DNA of 64,000 bases, taken from assembly GCA_037176705.1 (NCBI GenBank), contig CM073887.1:25795501-25859500 (forward strand), read 5' to 3'. Numbering within the stretch: the first letter of the stretch is position 1; each line of letters starts with the position of its first letter. The stretch comes from Molossus alvarezi (Eukaryota > Chordata > Mammalia > Chiroptera > Molossidae). A program made the position numbers and the translations under genes. Below, piece after piece: positions 10,381 to 21,849 of the stretch. The notes beneath the pieces were generated by a model. The model worked only from the letters and a program-made list of their open reading frames with translations, was not told the DNA's origin and searched no databases.

Positions 10381-12515
10381 ATGTCTAGAGAGAGAAGGAA
10401 TACCTCAGATACCATGAATAATCAAGGCAATGAGACAGCTAAAAAAGAAAATGAAAATTCTCCAGAAAATAAAGATATAAATATACATGATTTAAATGAC
10501 AGAGAATTCCAGCTTGTAGTTCTGAAAAAAACTCAGCGAGATTCAAGAAAACACATAATGAACTCAGAAACAAAATCAGCAAAATATGTAATTTACCAAA
10601 GAGACTGAAACTTTAAAAGGAACTAAATGGAAATTCTGGAGAGGAAGAACTCCATAAAAGAGATAAAGAATGAGCTACTGCGAACAGGAAATAGAGCTGA
10701 CCAAATAGAGGAAAGAATTAGTGATACTGAAGTTAGAGCTCTAGAAAGGATGCAGAGGGAAGAATAGAGAGACTTGAGCATGAGAAAGTGAAAGAACTCA
10801 ATGAGAACGATCTGACTCCACCAGAAAGAACAATATAATTATAATAGGCATACCAGAGGAAGAAGAGAGGGAGAAAGGAATGGAGAGTTTTTTCAAACAA
10901 ATAGTTGACGACAACTTCCCAAAACTATGGAAAGAGCTAGATCCTTGAATCCAAGAAGCAAATAGAACACCTAGTTACCTCAATCCAAAGAGGCCTTCTC
11001 CAAAGCATATTGTATTTAAACTGTCAAAAATTAATGACGAATAATTCTCAAGGCAGCCAGGAAAACCAGGCAGTAACCTATAAAGGAAAGCCCATTAAGT
11101 TATCATCAGACTTCTCAGCAGAAACCCCATAAGGTAGAAAACAGTAGAATCAAATGTTCAAACTACTGAGACAGATAAATTATCGACCCAGAATAACATA
11201 TCCAGCAAAGATGTCCTTTAGATATGAAGGAGAAATAAAGACTTTTCCAACCATTTAGAAGCTGAGGGAATTTACCACCAGAAGACCTCCATCACAGGAA
11301 GTAGTCAAGGAAGTTATTCTATGTGAAACAAGGGACAATAAGGTCACAAAACTAGTGGTAAGATCACCAACAAACTCACGGCGTAAATAGGGATAATTTG
11401 TGACAACAAAAACATAAAAAGAAAGGGGACAAAGTTCTGAATTTGCAAAGGGGGATGGAGATTAGATGCATTCAAAATAAAAAGGACTATTGTATATATG
11501 AAACCTTCTTTTACACAAACCTAATAGTAACCACAAAAGAACAAAACAAAAACATAAAACAAACCCCAAACTGAGAAACATAACTTTAAAAAAAGTAGGA
11601 AACAGGAACAAACTATGGAATACCACCAAACAAAAACAATAGACAGAAACACAAAGGAAAAGAACCAATGGAGGCATTGAGCTACCACAAAACAAAATAA
11701 AATGACTGTAGAAAATCCTCACACATCAACATTACCCTAAATGTAAATGCACTGAATTCACCAATAAAAAGGCACAGAGTAGCAGATTGGATCAAAAAAC
11801 AAAACCCAACCTCAGACTGCCTTTTAGAGACACACTTATGCTGCAAAGACATAGACTCAAAGTGAAACGGTGGAAAATGATTCTCCAATTAAGTGGCATC
11901 CACAGAAAAGCAGGAGTAGTCATACTTATATCTGATAAAATAAATGTCAAGATAAAAAAGGTAATGAGACAAAGATGGACATTTTATAATGATAACGGAG
12001 ATACTACATCAAGAAGACCTAACACTTCTCAATATATGTGCATCTAATCAGGAATCACTGAAATATGTAAAGTGACTACTAGCAGAACTAAAGGGAGAAA
12101 CTGACAAAAACACAATCATAATAGGGGACCTAAGTACCCCATTAACAGCAATAGATAGATCATCCAAACAGAAAAGTAATCATGAAATATCAGCCTTAAA
12201 TAACACACTAGACCAAATGGACATAACTGACATTTACAGAGTCCTTCATCCAGAACACCAGATTATACATTCTTCTCTAATGCACATCCTCAAGGATAGA
12301 CCATATGTTGGGACACAAAACTACCCTGAACAAATTTAAGAAGATTAAAATCATACCAAGCATGTTCTCTGACCACAATGCTATGAAATTGCAAATCAAC
12401 TGCAAAAAAGGAAGCAACAAAACACACCCAAATATGTGGAGATTAAACAACACACTACTAAAAAATGATAGGTCAAAGAAGGAATAAAAGGTGCACTCAA
12501 AAGATAAAGAGACAA

Positions 12516-12674
12516 ACCCTGGCCGGTTTGGCTCAGCAGTTAGAGCGTTGGCCTGAGGTCCAGAGAGACCCAGATTTGGTTCCCTCTAAGGGTATGCAAC
12601 TCCATTGCAGTATGTCCCTGGCCCTGGTTGGGTCTTGCAGGTGGCAACCACTTGATGTGTCCCTTTCATGTTGA

Positions 12675-12734
<60 letters not shown>

Positions 12735-12796
12735 ACTCTATCTGAACAAAAAATGGAAAAATGTCCTCCGGTAAGGATAAAAAAAAAAAAAAAAAA
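12516..12796 (+). mobile_element. VES-type SINE, subfamily C, with long (TC)n
   Basis: It has the CCCTGGCCGGTTTGGCTCAG head, a (TC)n tract at 12679-12732, the ATGTCCTCCGGTAAGGAT tail and a poly(A). The TSD is AGATAAAGAGACAA (12502-12515) against AGACACAGAGACAA (12797-12810), 12 of 14 matching. It lies inside the old L1 ORF2. Confidence 0.92.
12679..12732. repeat. (TC)n microsatellite in a SINE
   Basis: An uninterrupted TC run expands the normal SINE pyrimidine tract. The long Arg-Glu repeat frames on the opposite strand are artefacts of this repeat. Confidence 0.95.
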
Positions 12797-13267
12797 AGAC
12801 ACAGAGACAAGTGAGAATGACTATACAACATATCAAAACTTTTGGGATGCAGAGAAAGCAGGACTATCCCAAGAAACAAGAAAAATCTCAAGTAAACAAC
12901 CTAACATTACATCTTTTTTAAAAAAAATTTTGTTACAGATGTTTCTCCTTTTCCTCCCACTGATTCCCCTCTCCCCCACCTCCATCCCTGTCCCCATCTT
13001 TGTTGTCCATGTCCATTGTTCATGCACACATGCATATAAGTTCTGTGGTTTATCTCTCCCCACCATCCCCTCCTCTGGGGATTGTCAGTCTGTACCCCAC
13101 TTCCACATCTCTGGGTCTACACTATTCCTCAGACTGTTATGTTCTTTATAGTCCACAAATAAGTGAGATCATTTGATACTTGTCTTTCTCTGTTTGGCTT
13201 GTTTCGCTTAGGATAATACTTTCCAGGTCCCTCCATGTTGTCTCAAAGGATAAGAGATTTATCTTTC

Positions 13268-14429
13268 TTACAGCTGCATAGTACTCCATTGTGTATATGT
13301 ACCACCGATTTTTATCCATTCATCTACTGATGGACATTTGGGCTGTTTCCAGATCTTAGCCATTGTAACAAGTGCTGCTACGAACATGGGAGTATATATA
13401 TTCTTTCTGATTGGTGTTTCAGGCTTCTTAGGGTATATTCCTACAAGTGGGATCACTGGGTCAAATGACAATTCACTTTTTAATTTTTTGAGGTAACACC
13501 ATATTGTTTTCCATAGTGGCTGCACCAGTCTGCATTCCCACCAGCAGTGTACTAGAGTCCCCTTTTCTCCACACCCTCGCCAACACTTGTTGTTTGATGA
13601 TTTGTTAATGGCAGCCATTCTGACAGGTGTGAGGAGATACCTCATTGTTGTTTTAATTTGCATCATTCTGATGATTAGTGATGTTGCGCATTTCTTCATA
13701 TGTCTCTTAGCCATTTGTATGTCCTGTATGGAGAGGTGTCTGTTTAGTTCCTCTGCCCAATTTTTTATTGGTTCTTTGTCTTCCTTTCGTTGAGTTGTAT
13801 GAGCACTCTATATATTTTGGAAATTAACCCCTTATCTGATATATTGTTGGCAATTATGCTCTCCCATGGAGTGGGTTGCCTTTCCATTTTGGTGGTTGTT
13901 TCTTTTGCTGTGCAGAAGCTTTTAAGTTTGATGTAGTCCCATGTGTTCATTTTCTCCTTTGCTTCTGTTGCCTTAGGTGATGTATCAGTGAAAATTCTGC
14001 TGCGTATGATGTCTGAAATGTTGCATACATTTTCTTCTAGGATTTTTATGGATTCAAGGGTCACATTTAAGTCTTTTATCCAATTTGAGTTTATTCTTGT
14101 GTATGGTGTAGGTTGATGGTCTAGTTTCATTTTTTTTTTTGTATGTAGCTGTCCAATTTTCCTAACAACATTTATTAAAGAGGCTGTCTTTACTCCATTG
14201 TATGCTTTAGCCCCCTTTGTCAAATATTAATTGAGCATAATGTCTTGGGTCCATTTCTGGGTTCTCTATTCTGTTTCATTGATCTATCTGCCTGTTCTTG
14301 TGCCAGTACCAGGCTGTTTTGATTACAGTGGCTTTGTAGTATAACCTGAAATCTGGTAATGTGATCCCTCCTACATTGTTCTTCTTTTTCAAGATTGCTG
14401 TGGCTATTCAGGGTCTTTTTTGGTTCCAT
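13268..14429 (-). pseudogene. L1 ORF2 C-terminal domain, frameshifted
   Basis: Open segments at 14220-14429, 13765-14223 and 13268-13714 carry the region downstream of the reverse transcriptase. A Cys/His cluster, [18 protein letters not shown] (C-X3-C-X7-H-X4-C), matches the C-terminal zinc-knuckle-like motif of L1 ORF2. The tail includes [14 protein letters not shown]. Frame changes separate the segments. Confidence 0.85.
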
Positions 14430-14711
14430 ATGAACTTTTGAAGTATTTGTTCTAGTTCTGTGAAGTATGTTGTTGGTATTTTGATGGGGATTGCATTGAA
14501 TCTATAGATGGCACTGGGTAGTATGAACATTTTAATGATGTTAATTCTTCCAATCCATGAACAAGGTATATGCTTTCACTTTTTAAAATCTTCCTCTATT
14601 TCTTTTTTCAATTGTCCTGCAGTTTTCTGCAAATAGGTCCTTTATTTCTATGGTTAAGTTTATTCCTAGGTATCTTAATTTTTTTGCCGCAATGGTAAAT
14701 GGGATCATTTT

Positions 14712-15932
14712 TTAAATTTCTCTTTCTGTGAGTTCATCATTGGTGTATAAGAATGCCGTCGATTTCTCGACGTTAATTTTGTATCCTGCTACTTTGCCAA
14801 ATTCATTTATTAAGTCTAGTAAATTTTTGATGGAGTCTTTGGGGTTTTCTATGTATAGTGTCATGTCATCTGCAAATAATGACAATTTCACTTCCTCCTT
14901 TCCAATTTGGATCCCTTCTATGTTTTTCTTCCTGTCTGATTCTGTGGCTACGATTTCAAGTACTATGTTAAATAAGAGTGGCGAAAGTGGACATCCTTCT
15001 CTTGTTCCTGTTCTTAAGGGAAATGCTTTTAGTTTTTGCCCATTGAGTATGGTGTTAGCTGTAGGTCTTTTATATATGGCCTTTATTATGTCGAGATATG
15101 ATCCCTCTATTCCCACATTGCTGAGCATTTTTATCAAAAATGGATGCTGGATTTTGTCGAATGCTTTTTTGGCATCTATTGATATGATCATGTGGTTTTT
15201 ATTCTTTATTTTGTTTATGTGGTGTATCACGTTTATTGATTTGCAAATATTGTACCAGCCTTGCATCCCTGGGATGAATCCCACTTGGTCATGGTGAATA
15301 ATTTTTTTGATGTATTGCTGGATTCGATTTGCTAGTATTTTGTTCAGGATTTTGGCATCTATGTTCATCAGGGATATTGGCCTGTAGTTTTCTTTCTTTG
15401 TAGTGTCTTTTTCTGGTTTTGGAATTAGAATTATGCTGGCCTCATACAATGAGTTTGGTAGTCTTTCTTCTTCTTGAATTTTTTGAAATAGAGGAGAATG
15501 GGTATCAGTTCTTCTTTGAATGTTCGGTAAAATTCCCTCGTTAAGCCAACTGGGCCTGGGCTTTTGTTTTCTGGGAGAGTCTTGATTACATCTTCAATTT
15601 CTTTGGTTGTTATTGGTCTGTTCAAGTTTTCTATCTTCCTGGTTCATTTTTGGGAGACTGTGTGTTTCTAGATATTTGTCAATTTTACTTAGATTGTCAA
15701 ATTTGTTGCCGTATAATTGTTGATAATACTTGTTAACAATCCTTTGTATTTCTGTGGTGTCACTTGTTATTTCTCCTCTTTCGTTTCTGATTTTGTGTAT
15801 TTGGGTTCTCTCTCTTTGTTTCTTGGTGAGTCTAGCTAAGGGTCCATCAATCTTGTTTATCGTTTCAAAGAACCAGCTCTTTGTTTCATTGATCCTTTTA
15901 ATTGTTTTTGTTTTTTTTTGTCTGTATGTCAA
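14712..15932 (-). pseudogene. L1 ORF2 reverse-transcriptase domain, broken
   Basis: The longest open segment, 14712-15449, is 245 codons of reverse transcriptase. It includes [37 protein letters not shown], the [10 protein letters not shown] motif and the catalytic SLFADDM box. The preceding segments (15431-15625 and 15594-15932) contain [17 protein letters not shown] and the linker. The enzyme would copy L1 RNA at a nicked target. Frame changes and stops show this copy is dead. The open frame on the opposite strand over the same bases is only its shadow. Confidence 0.9.
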
Positions 15933-16127
15933 AAAAAGATCTGATTTTTGCTCTGATCTTCACTATTTCCTTCCTTCTACTTGTTCTGGTTAATCTATTA
16001 GAAATTTTTCTTGTTTCTTGAGGTAGGCCTGTAGTGCTATGAACTTCCCTCTCAGAACTGCTTTTGCTGCATCCCATAGATTTTGTGTTGTTGTGTGTTC
16101 ATTTTCATTGGTTTCCAGGAAGTTTTT

Positions 16128-16376
16128 TGTTTTGTTTTTTTTATTTTTTTATCCTCACCCGAGGATATTTTTTCATTTTTTTGTACAGATAGAGTGGGAG
16201 GGAGAGAGAGAGAGAAACATCGACGTGAAGGGACACATCGAGTGGCTGCCACCCGCACGACCAACCAGGGCCGGGGACAAACTGCAACCAAAGTACGTGC
16301 CCTTAGCGGGAACCGAACCCGGGTCTCTCCGGACCGCAGGCAGACGCTCTAACCGCTGAGCCAAACTGGCCAGGGC
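16128..16376 (-). mobile_element. VES-type SINE, subfamily C, inside L1 ORF2
   Basis: A perfect 18-bp TSD, GGTTTCCAGGAAGTTTTT, occurs at 16110-16127 and 16377-16394. Read on the + strand it runs from ATCCTCACCCGAGGAT to GCCAAACTGGCCAGGGC. It disrupts the L1 ORF2 between endonuclease and reverse transcriptase, so it is younger than that L1. Confidence 0.95.
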
Positions 16377-16454
16377 GGTTTCCAGGAAGTTTTTAATTTC
16401 TTCCTAGATCCTCATGGTAACTCATTCATTGTTTAATAACATGCTACTTAGTCT

Positions 16455-17273
16455 TCATGTTTTCAGATGTCTTTGCATGTTCTTGTTGCAGTTGATTTCT
16501 AGTTTCATGCCATTGTGATCTGAGAAGATGCTTGATATGATTTCAGTCTTCTTGAACTTGTAGAGACTTAGGTTGTGTCCTAACATGTGGTCTATCTTTG
16601 AGAATATCCCATGTGCACTTGAGAAGAATGTGAATTCTGCAGTTTTGGGGTGTAATTCTCTGTAGATATCTATTAAATCCATTTGATCTAGTGCTTCATT
16701 TAGAGTCTGTGTTTTCTTGTTAATTTTTTGTGTAGATGATCTATCCATTGATGTCAGTGGGGTGTTGAAATCCCCTCCTATGATTGTATCGCTGTTGATT
16801 TCTTTTTTGAAGTCCTCCAGAAGATTTTTAATATATGTTGGTGCTCCTATATTGGGTGCATATATATTTACCAAGGTTATATTTTCCTATTGGATAGATC
16901 CTTTCAATATTATGTAGTGACCTTTTTGTCTCTAGTTATGGCCTTCATTTTGAAATCTACTTTATCAGATATGAGTACTGCTACCCCAGCCTTTTTTCCT
17001 TTCCATTTGCTTGAAAGATTTTTTTCCATCCCTTCACTTTCAACCTATGAGTCTTTTGTTGTGGGGTGGGTCTCTTGTAAACAACATATATGTGAGTCAT
17101 ACTTTCTTATCCAGTCAGATACTCTGTATCTTTTTATTGGAGCATTCAAACTATTCACATTTAAGGTGATAATTGATATGTACTTATTTATTGCCATATT
17201 TGTTCAGTGTGGTTATATTTTTCTTCCTGTTTCTTCTACTAATTGCAACAGTCCTTTTAGAATAGCATATTAA
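16455..17273 (-). pseudogene. L1 ORF2 endonuclease domain, broken
   Basis: The segment 16455-16874 encodes an apurinic/apyrimidinic-like endonuclease core with VNIYAPNIGAP, TIIGGDFNTPL (catalytic Asp/Asn) and FSDHNGM (catalytic Asp-His). In the intact protein this nicks target DNA at TT/AAAA-like sites. The N-terminal part toward 17273 is readable but out of frame. Confidence 0.88.
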
Positions 17274-17297
17274 CACCAAACCAGTGCTGGTTTGGTA

Positions 17298-18133
17298 TTA
17301 ATATATTCCCTTAGCTTTTTTTTTGTCTGGGAAGCTCTTTATTTGACCTTCTATTTTGAATGACAGCCTTGCTGAGTAGAGTAGTCTTTGATTCAGATCC
17401 TTGTTTTTCATGATCTTGATTATTTCATGCCATTCACTTCTAGCCTGTAGTGTTTCTGTTGAGAAGTCAGATGAGACCCTTATGGGGTTTCCTTCATAGG
17501 TAAACTGTTGCTTATCTCTTGTCGCCTTTGGGATTCTCTCTTTGTCTTTAATTTTTGGCATTTTAATTACTTGGGGCTCTCTGTGCTTCTTGAACTTGAA
17601 TGCCTTCTTCCTTCACCACGTTAGGAAAGTTTTCTCTCACTGTTTCTTCAAATATATTCTAGAACCCTTGCCCATTTTATTCCTCTTCGGGGACTCCTAT
17701 GATGCGAATGTTATTACGTTTTCAGTTGTCCCACAGTTCTCTTAAGCTGTCTTCCTGTTTTTAAATTTTTTTCCTGTTGGTTTTCTGATTGGTTGATTTT
17801 TTCTACTCTGTCTTCTAATTCACTGATCCAGTCTTCAGCTTCCTCTACTCTGCTGGTTAGTCCTTCCAATGTGTTCTTTATTTTTCCTATGTCATTCTTC
17901 ATTTTCACTTGGTTGGTTTTCAATGCTTCTATATCTTTACTCATGGTGCTGATGTCCTTACTCAGGCTGTTCAACTTCCTTAAGATCATGGCTCTGAACT
18001 CTACCTCTGATAATTTGCTTAGCTGCATTTCATTGATCTCATCTTCAATAGAGTTCTCTTGTTCTTTCATTTGGGACTTGTTTCTTTGTTTCACCATTTT
18101 GGCTACCTCAGTGGGTTTTGGAGCCTGCCACAC
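17298..18133 (-). pseudogene. L1 ORF1 (RNA-binding chaperone), broken
   Basis: The N-terminal 139 codons (17714-18133) form a heptad-rich coiled coil (EFRAMILRKLNSLSKDI, RVEEAEDWISELEDRVEKI). A second open segment (17298-17561) is the C-terminal domain (RVSSDFSTETLQARSEW, LLYSARLSFKIEG). Compared with the sister L1 at 53.4-54.3 kb, about 30 bp are missing near 17565, removing part of the MNPKRP-like linker. ORF1 proteins trimerise and coat L1 RNA. Confidence 0.88.
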
Positions 18134-19759
18134 TTTCCCTGTGGGTGTTGGTGTTCTGCTATTTGTGGCTCCCTCTACTGGGTTTGGATGAGGCTGGGTG
18201 GGCCCACATTAAAAACCACTGTCAAGTCTAACTTTCTTGGGTAGATTTGCAAGCCCAGGAAAGATTCTGTTATCCTCTAGCTTTTTCCTGGTGGCTAGTA
18301 GTCTCAGTTACTCAGTGTCTTAAAATGTAGCTCTGGTGTTCTTCATAAGAGGATTTCGAGAGGGTGGGATAGATGATGGTTGTTAATGAGCCTCAATTTG
18401 CATTTCTTTGCCTCACCTGGGAAAGGCTGAATCTCTGAGTGTGGGGGCTGCTGCTTTTCCCCACAGCTCTGGGAAGGAGTCCACTGGCCACAGTCCTCTG
18501 TGGCCGCAACTCAGCAAAAACTCTGAGTGCCCTCCAAATCCCGGTTGCCCCCACGGAGTTCCAGCCCAGTCTGCCCTCCCTCTGCCATAGCCCCCAGGTG
18601 AGTGGCTGTGGCTATTTTAGGGCTCTATCCTGGTTCTCTGCGCTGTGGAGCGGGCTTGGTCTTTATTCCCCAAGGGTGCTGCTCACAACTAAGACTGCTG
18701 CTGTCTGTGGGCTCCCAGACCGCCACCCTCTCACACCTCCGCAGATCCTACCAGTGTCCCTGGTTATGTGGTCCTGTCCTGCTGCTTTTCTGTTGCTTTT
18801 TTTCCTGAGGATTTGTCTATATTTTAGTTGTAATTCCTGTTTCATCCTGGGAGATTGTCTGTGTAGCTTCCATTCACTCTGCCTCCATTTTCACATCCTC
18901 CAAGCCTATCTTAGAGCAGCTGGATCGCAAAGGCCTCTCTGGTGCCGCCGCACCCTGTAGGTCCCGTGCGTAACTGGATCGCACAGTCCCTTTGGGGACT
19001 GGGCTCTATGCCTATGTTATGGGCTGCTGGGTTGCACAGGCCTTTCTGGTGCCCCCGCACCCTGCAGGTCCTGTGGGCGGGCAGCTGGATGGCACCAGTC
19101 CCTCTCGGGTTCTGGCTTCCCACTGCACTTGTGAGCTGCTGGACCACACAGGCCTCTGTGGAGCCCCAGATCCCCTGCTGGTGGCTGGGGAGTGCTGCTG
19201 CCCCGTAGGGCTCAAGTCCTGCTCAGCTTTTGTTGTAGTTTTTGGGGATGGGTCTCAGCTGCTGGTCTGTGTCTCTGTTGCCTGGGGATGGATGTCTGTT
19301 CCCAAGCCTCTGTTGCTGGGGGTATATCTGGACCCTGATCGGGCTGCTACTGTGGGGGATGGTGCTGGGCTCCGGGCTGTCCGTGGCTTCTGTGACCGGC
19401 ACCTTGGCAGCTCCACTACTGTGCACAGGTCTGTGTTGTCACAGAGTGTCCACTGGTCCGTTGGTGCCAGGTGCGCTGGTGGCTCAGGTGGCTGGGCCCT
19501 GGCAGCTCCCACTGCCTCCTCCCAGGGAAGACCCGGGATCTTCCAAAAAGGTGGGACCTCCCCGCAGTGCAGGGAGAAACCCCTGAAGGGCTGCTCACCA
19601 TGGTAGCCGGCTGCTCCATCCACAGCACAGGGACCTTCTGCTCCGCGACTCTGCACTGCTCGGGTTTGGTCGTCCACCTACATGTCCACTCACACACTCT
19701 ACATACTCGCTCACTCTCTCACACAGTCACCTTCCCTCCGGTCTTGCCTGCCACCATCT
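18134..19759 (-). promoter_or_regulatory. L1 5'UTR/promoter with upstream monomers
   Basis: GC- and CpG-rich sequence lies upstream of ORF1. The proximal ~757 bp (18134-18890) align with the whole 5'UTR of the L1 at 49.3-55.1 kb. The distal ~870 bp (18891-19759) are absent there and contain tandem monomers (separate entry). The first bases of the element (complement of 19746-19759) are AGATGGTGGCAGGC, close to the YY1 consensus AAGATGGCGGC found at the start of many mammalian L1s. Confidence 0.75.
18914..19190 (-). repeat. Tandem ~107-112 bp monomers in L1 5'UTR
   Basis: Units begin at 18914 (GAGCAGCTGGATCGCAAAGG), 19021 (GGGCTGCTGGGTTGCACAGG) and 19133 (GAGCTGCTGGACCACACAGG). Each of the first two is followed by a related half-unit of ~55 bp (ACTGGATCGCACAGTCCCT and AGCTGGATGGCACCAGTCCC). 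The third unit is partial. Divergence between units is obvious, so the array is not recent. Confidence 0.7.
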
Positions 19760-19775
19760 CCTAACATTACATCTT

Positions 19776-20222
19776 AAAGAACTAGAAAAAGAAAAACAAA
19801 AGTGGCCCAAAGTCAGCAGCAGAAAGGAAATAATAAAAATTTACAGCAAAATTGAATAAAATAGAGAGCAAAAAGAGTTTACAAAAAAAATAATGCAACA
19901 AAGAGCTGGTTCTTTGAATGGATTAATAAAATTGACAATCCCCTAGCTATATTCATTAAGGAAAAGAGAGAAAAGACTCAAACAAAATCAGAAATGAAAG
20001 AGGGAAGTTACCACAGACATGAAAGAAATGGTAAAGATCATATAAGAATACTATGATAGATTAGCCCTGGCCGGTTTGGCTCAGTGGTTAGAGCGTCGGC
20101 CTGCGGTCCAGAGAGACCCCTGTTCAGTTCCCACTAAGGGCACGTACCTCGGTTGCAGTTTGTCCCTGGCCCTGGTTGGGTCCTGCGGGTTGTGGTCACT
20201 CAATGTGTCCCTTTCACGTTGA

Positions 20223-20266
<44 letters not shown>

Positions 20267-20560
20267 CCACTCTATCTGAACAAAATATCAAAAAATGTCC
20301 TCGGGTGAGGATAAAAAAAAATTTTAAAGGAAAAGGAATACTGTGAAAGACTAGATACAAACAAATCCAATAATCTAGAAGAAATGGATAAATTCCTAGA
20401 AATATATAAACTTCCTGGACTGAGTCACAAAGAATTGCAAAACCTAAATAAATAGTCCAATCAACAGTTAGAAAATGAAAACAACCATCAAAATATATTC
20501 AGAATTTAATTTTGCATAACAAGTAAAGTAGCAGACCTAAATAAATGCCCCCCCTCCCAA
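19776..20560 (+). mobile_element. Old L1, 3' segment, truncated before reverse transcriptase
   Basis: It continues the 10.4-12.9 kb L1 immediately after the TSD with AAAGAACTAGAAAAAGAAAA and AATGCAACAAAGAGCTGGTT (ORF2 linker between endonuclease and RT). Recognisable L1 text fades near 20480-20550, before the RT core, and no 3'UTR or poly(A) follows. Since target-primed reverse transcription truncates at the 5' end, this 3' loss implies a later deletion or rearrangement. Confidence 0.8.
20065..20335 (+). mobile_element. VES-type SINE, subfamily C, inside the old L1
   Basis: The TSD is GAATACTATGATAGATTAG (20046-20064) against GAATACTGTGAAAGACTAG (20336-20354), 16 of 19 matching. It has the standard head, a (TC)n tract, the ATGTCCTCGGGTGAGGAT tail and poly(A). 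Confidence 0.92.
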
Positions 20561-20589
20561 AACAAAAACAAAACAAAAACAGAGTAATG

Positions 20590-21820
20590 GAATTGGGATA
20601 TCAGATCTGGGTGCTTGTGACTTCAGATTCATTCACAACAGTTCTTCACGTTGTTCCATTACAATTTCACCCACTTCCATAGAAAGAACCCCATCCCCTC
20701 CCCTTGCAAAGGCCAACTCTGAGGCCTTCATTATGGAGAACACATAAGGCTCTAAGCAGCTAGGTGATGAGTGAAATAGAAAGCCCTTCACATGAAAAGA
20801 CATGCAAAACTTTCACGTTTTGAGCTGCTCCTTCTTGTCACTACCCCCTCGCCCTTACAGTCTCTGAAAGAGGCACAACAAAGCAGAAACACCAGTGAGT
20901 AGAAACACATCTCTCCTGCCCTCCTGCAGGATACAGGCCACATGGCTTGAGGTAGCACATGCACCCACTGAGACAAAGTGCAGAACTGAAATCACACTAC
21001 TGTAGGACCTAGGGAGTAACTAGCTAACGTCCATTGTTTTCTGTTGAAAGAAACTGAGACCTAGCGAGGTTAGGTGACTTGCTCAAGGTCACAGAGCTGT
21101 TAATGAAACACATGGTCCATTTTATATTGGGCTTTATGTTATTTTGTAATGAAAAAAATATATATCCACAAAGCAAGAAATCACATGTAATATGCTTACT
21201 CTTATTTTCGAAGCATTAATTACATCATTGAAATGAAGACCAAATATGGTAGAGGCGGGCAGCAGTATAAACCTTTCATGCAATCCTCCCAATCAGAGAG
21301 AGAAATAAAGACTATATGTTTTTAGTGGGAACCTATAGAATTGGTTATATCATAGAAAAATGGCGTTTTTCAAAGCAGTAACAACAGCTTTTGCTTCTGT
21401 GGATGGGCTGGTACCACATGTCCTTGATCAGATGTGAGTGCTGTTTCTGCAGTCTCCATTGTTTGCCCAGACTGAGGATAATGGGCAATTCTCCAAAGAT
21501 TAGGCATTTCAGTTCGAATGGACTTGTTCAGCAGGTCACTAATGCTACCTTAGAAATTGGACTAAAGTTTTGGAAAGGACTTTTCTAACAAAGTGTCCAG
21601 TGCTGTTTCCTTCTGCCAAGTAGCCCGGTCGTCACCCCCGGGGTGGTAGATACGGTTTCCACTCACTGCTGCTTTCCAGAGGTGGCCCAGAAGCTGTGGG
21701 GCTCTTTACCACCATGTGCCACATTTTCTGCGACAAACCTGCTATTTTTCTTCCAGTAACCAAAGGTTGAATTTTTAAAAATTGAATTCGTGTCATTGTG
21801 ACCCTAAAATCTTTGAATTT
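20590..21820. other. Mostly unique non-coding DNA with a MIR fragment
   Basis: The stretch 21050-21125 is a MIR in reverse (GAGACCTAGCGAGGTTAGGTGACTTGCTCAAGG, written here only as the 'aggtcacagagctgt' core). Nothing else is recognised, and the open frames are short and unremarkable. Confidence 0.45.
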
Positions 21821-21849
21821 TATTAAACTTTTATTCTCCTTTAAATAAG

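Larger units (their letters stand above)
10381..12901 (+). mobile_element. Old L1, 5' segment: ORF1 and start of ORF2, decayed
   Basis: ORF1 opens at 10381 with NTSDTMNNQGNETAKKENEN, a typical old eutherian L1 ORF1 N-terminus. It breaks at 10606 but its text continues to about 11300 (coiled coil, then GIPEEEE-like and SADFSAETP-like motifs). ORF2 begins near 11700 with ALNSPIKRHRVADWIK-like text, and the endonuclease portion is readable to 12480. A SINE interrupts it at 12516-12796 and a younger L1 at 12916. It resumes at 19776. Many frameshifts make it non-functional. Confidence 0.85.
12916..19759 (-). mobile_element. Full-length bat L1 (minus) nested in an older L1
   Basis: A perfect 16-bp TSD, CCTAACATTACATCTT, occurs at 12900-12915 and 19760-19775. 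The 3' end is at 12916 (T-rich run, then the complement of the GGAGAAACATCTGTAACAAA end). Moving to higher coordinates come ORF2 (about 17273 down to 13268), ORF1 (about 18133 down to 17298) and a long 5'UTR (18134-19759). Including a later SINE of 249 bp, the insertion is 6844 bp. Frameshifts and stops break both ORFs, so it is not active. The host L1 continues on either side in the correct register, confirming a clean insertion. Confidence 0.95.

Noticed and set aside
12533..12802. Open frames with long Arg-Glu repeats.
   Set aside because: They are translations of the (TC)n tract in a SINE.
14728..15297. A 189-codon open frame on the + strand.
   Set aside because: It is the antisense shadow of the L1 ORF2 reverse transcriptase on the - strand.
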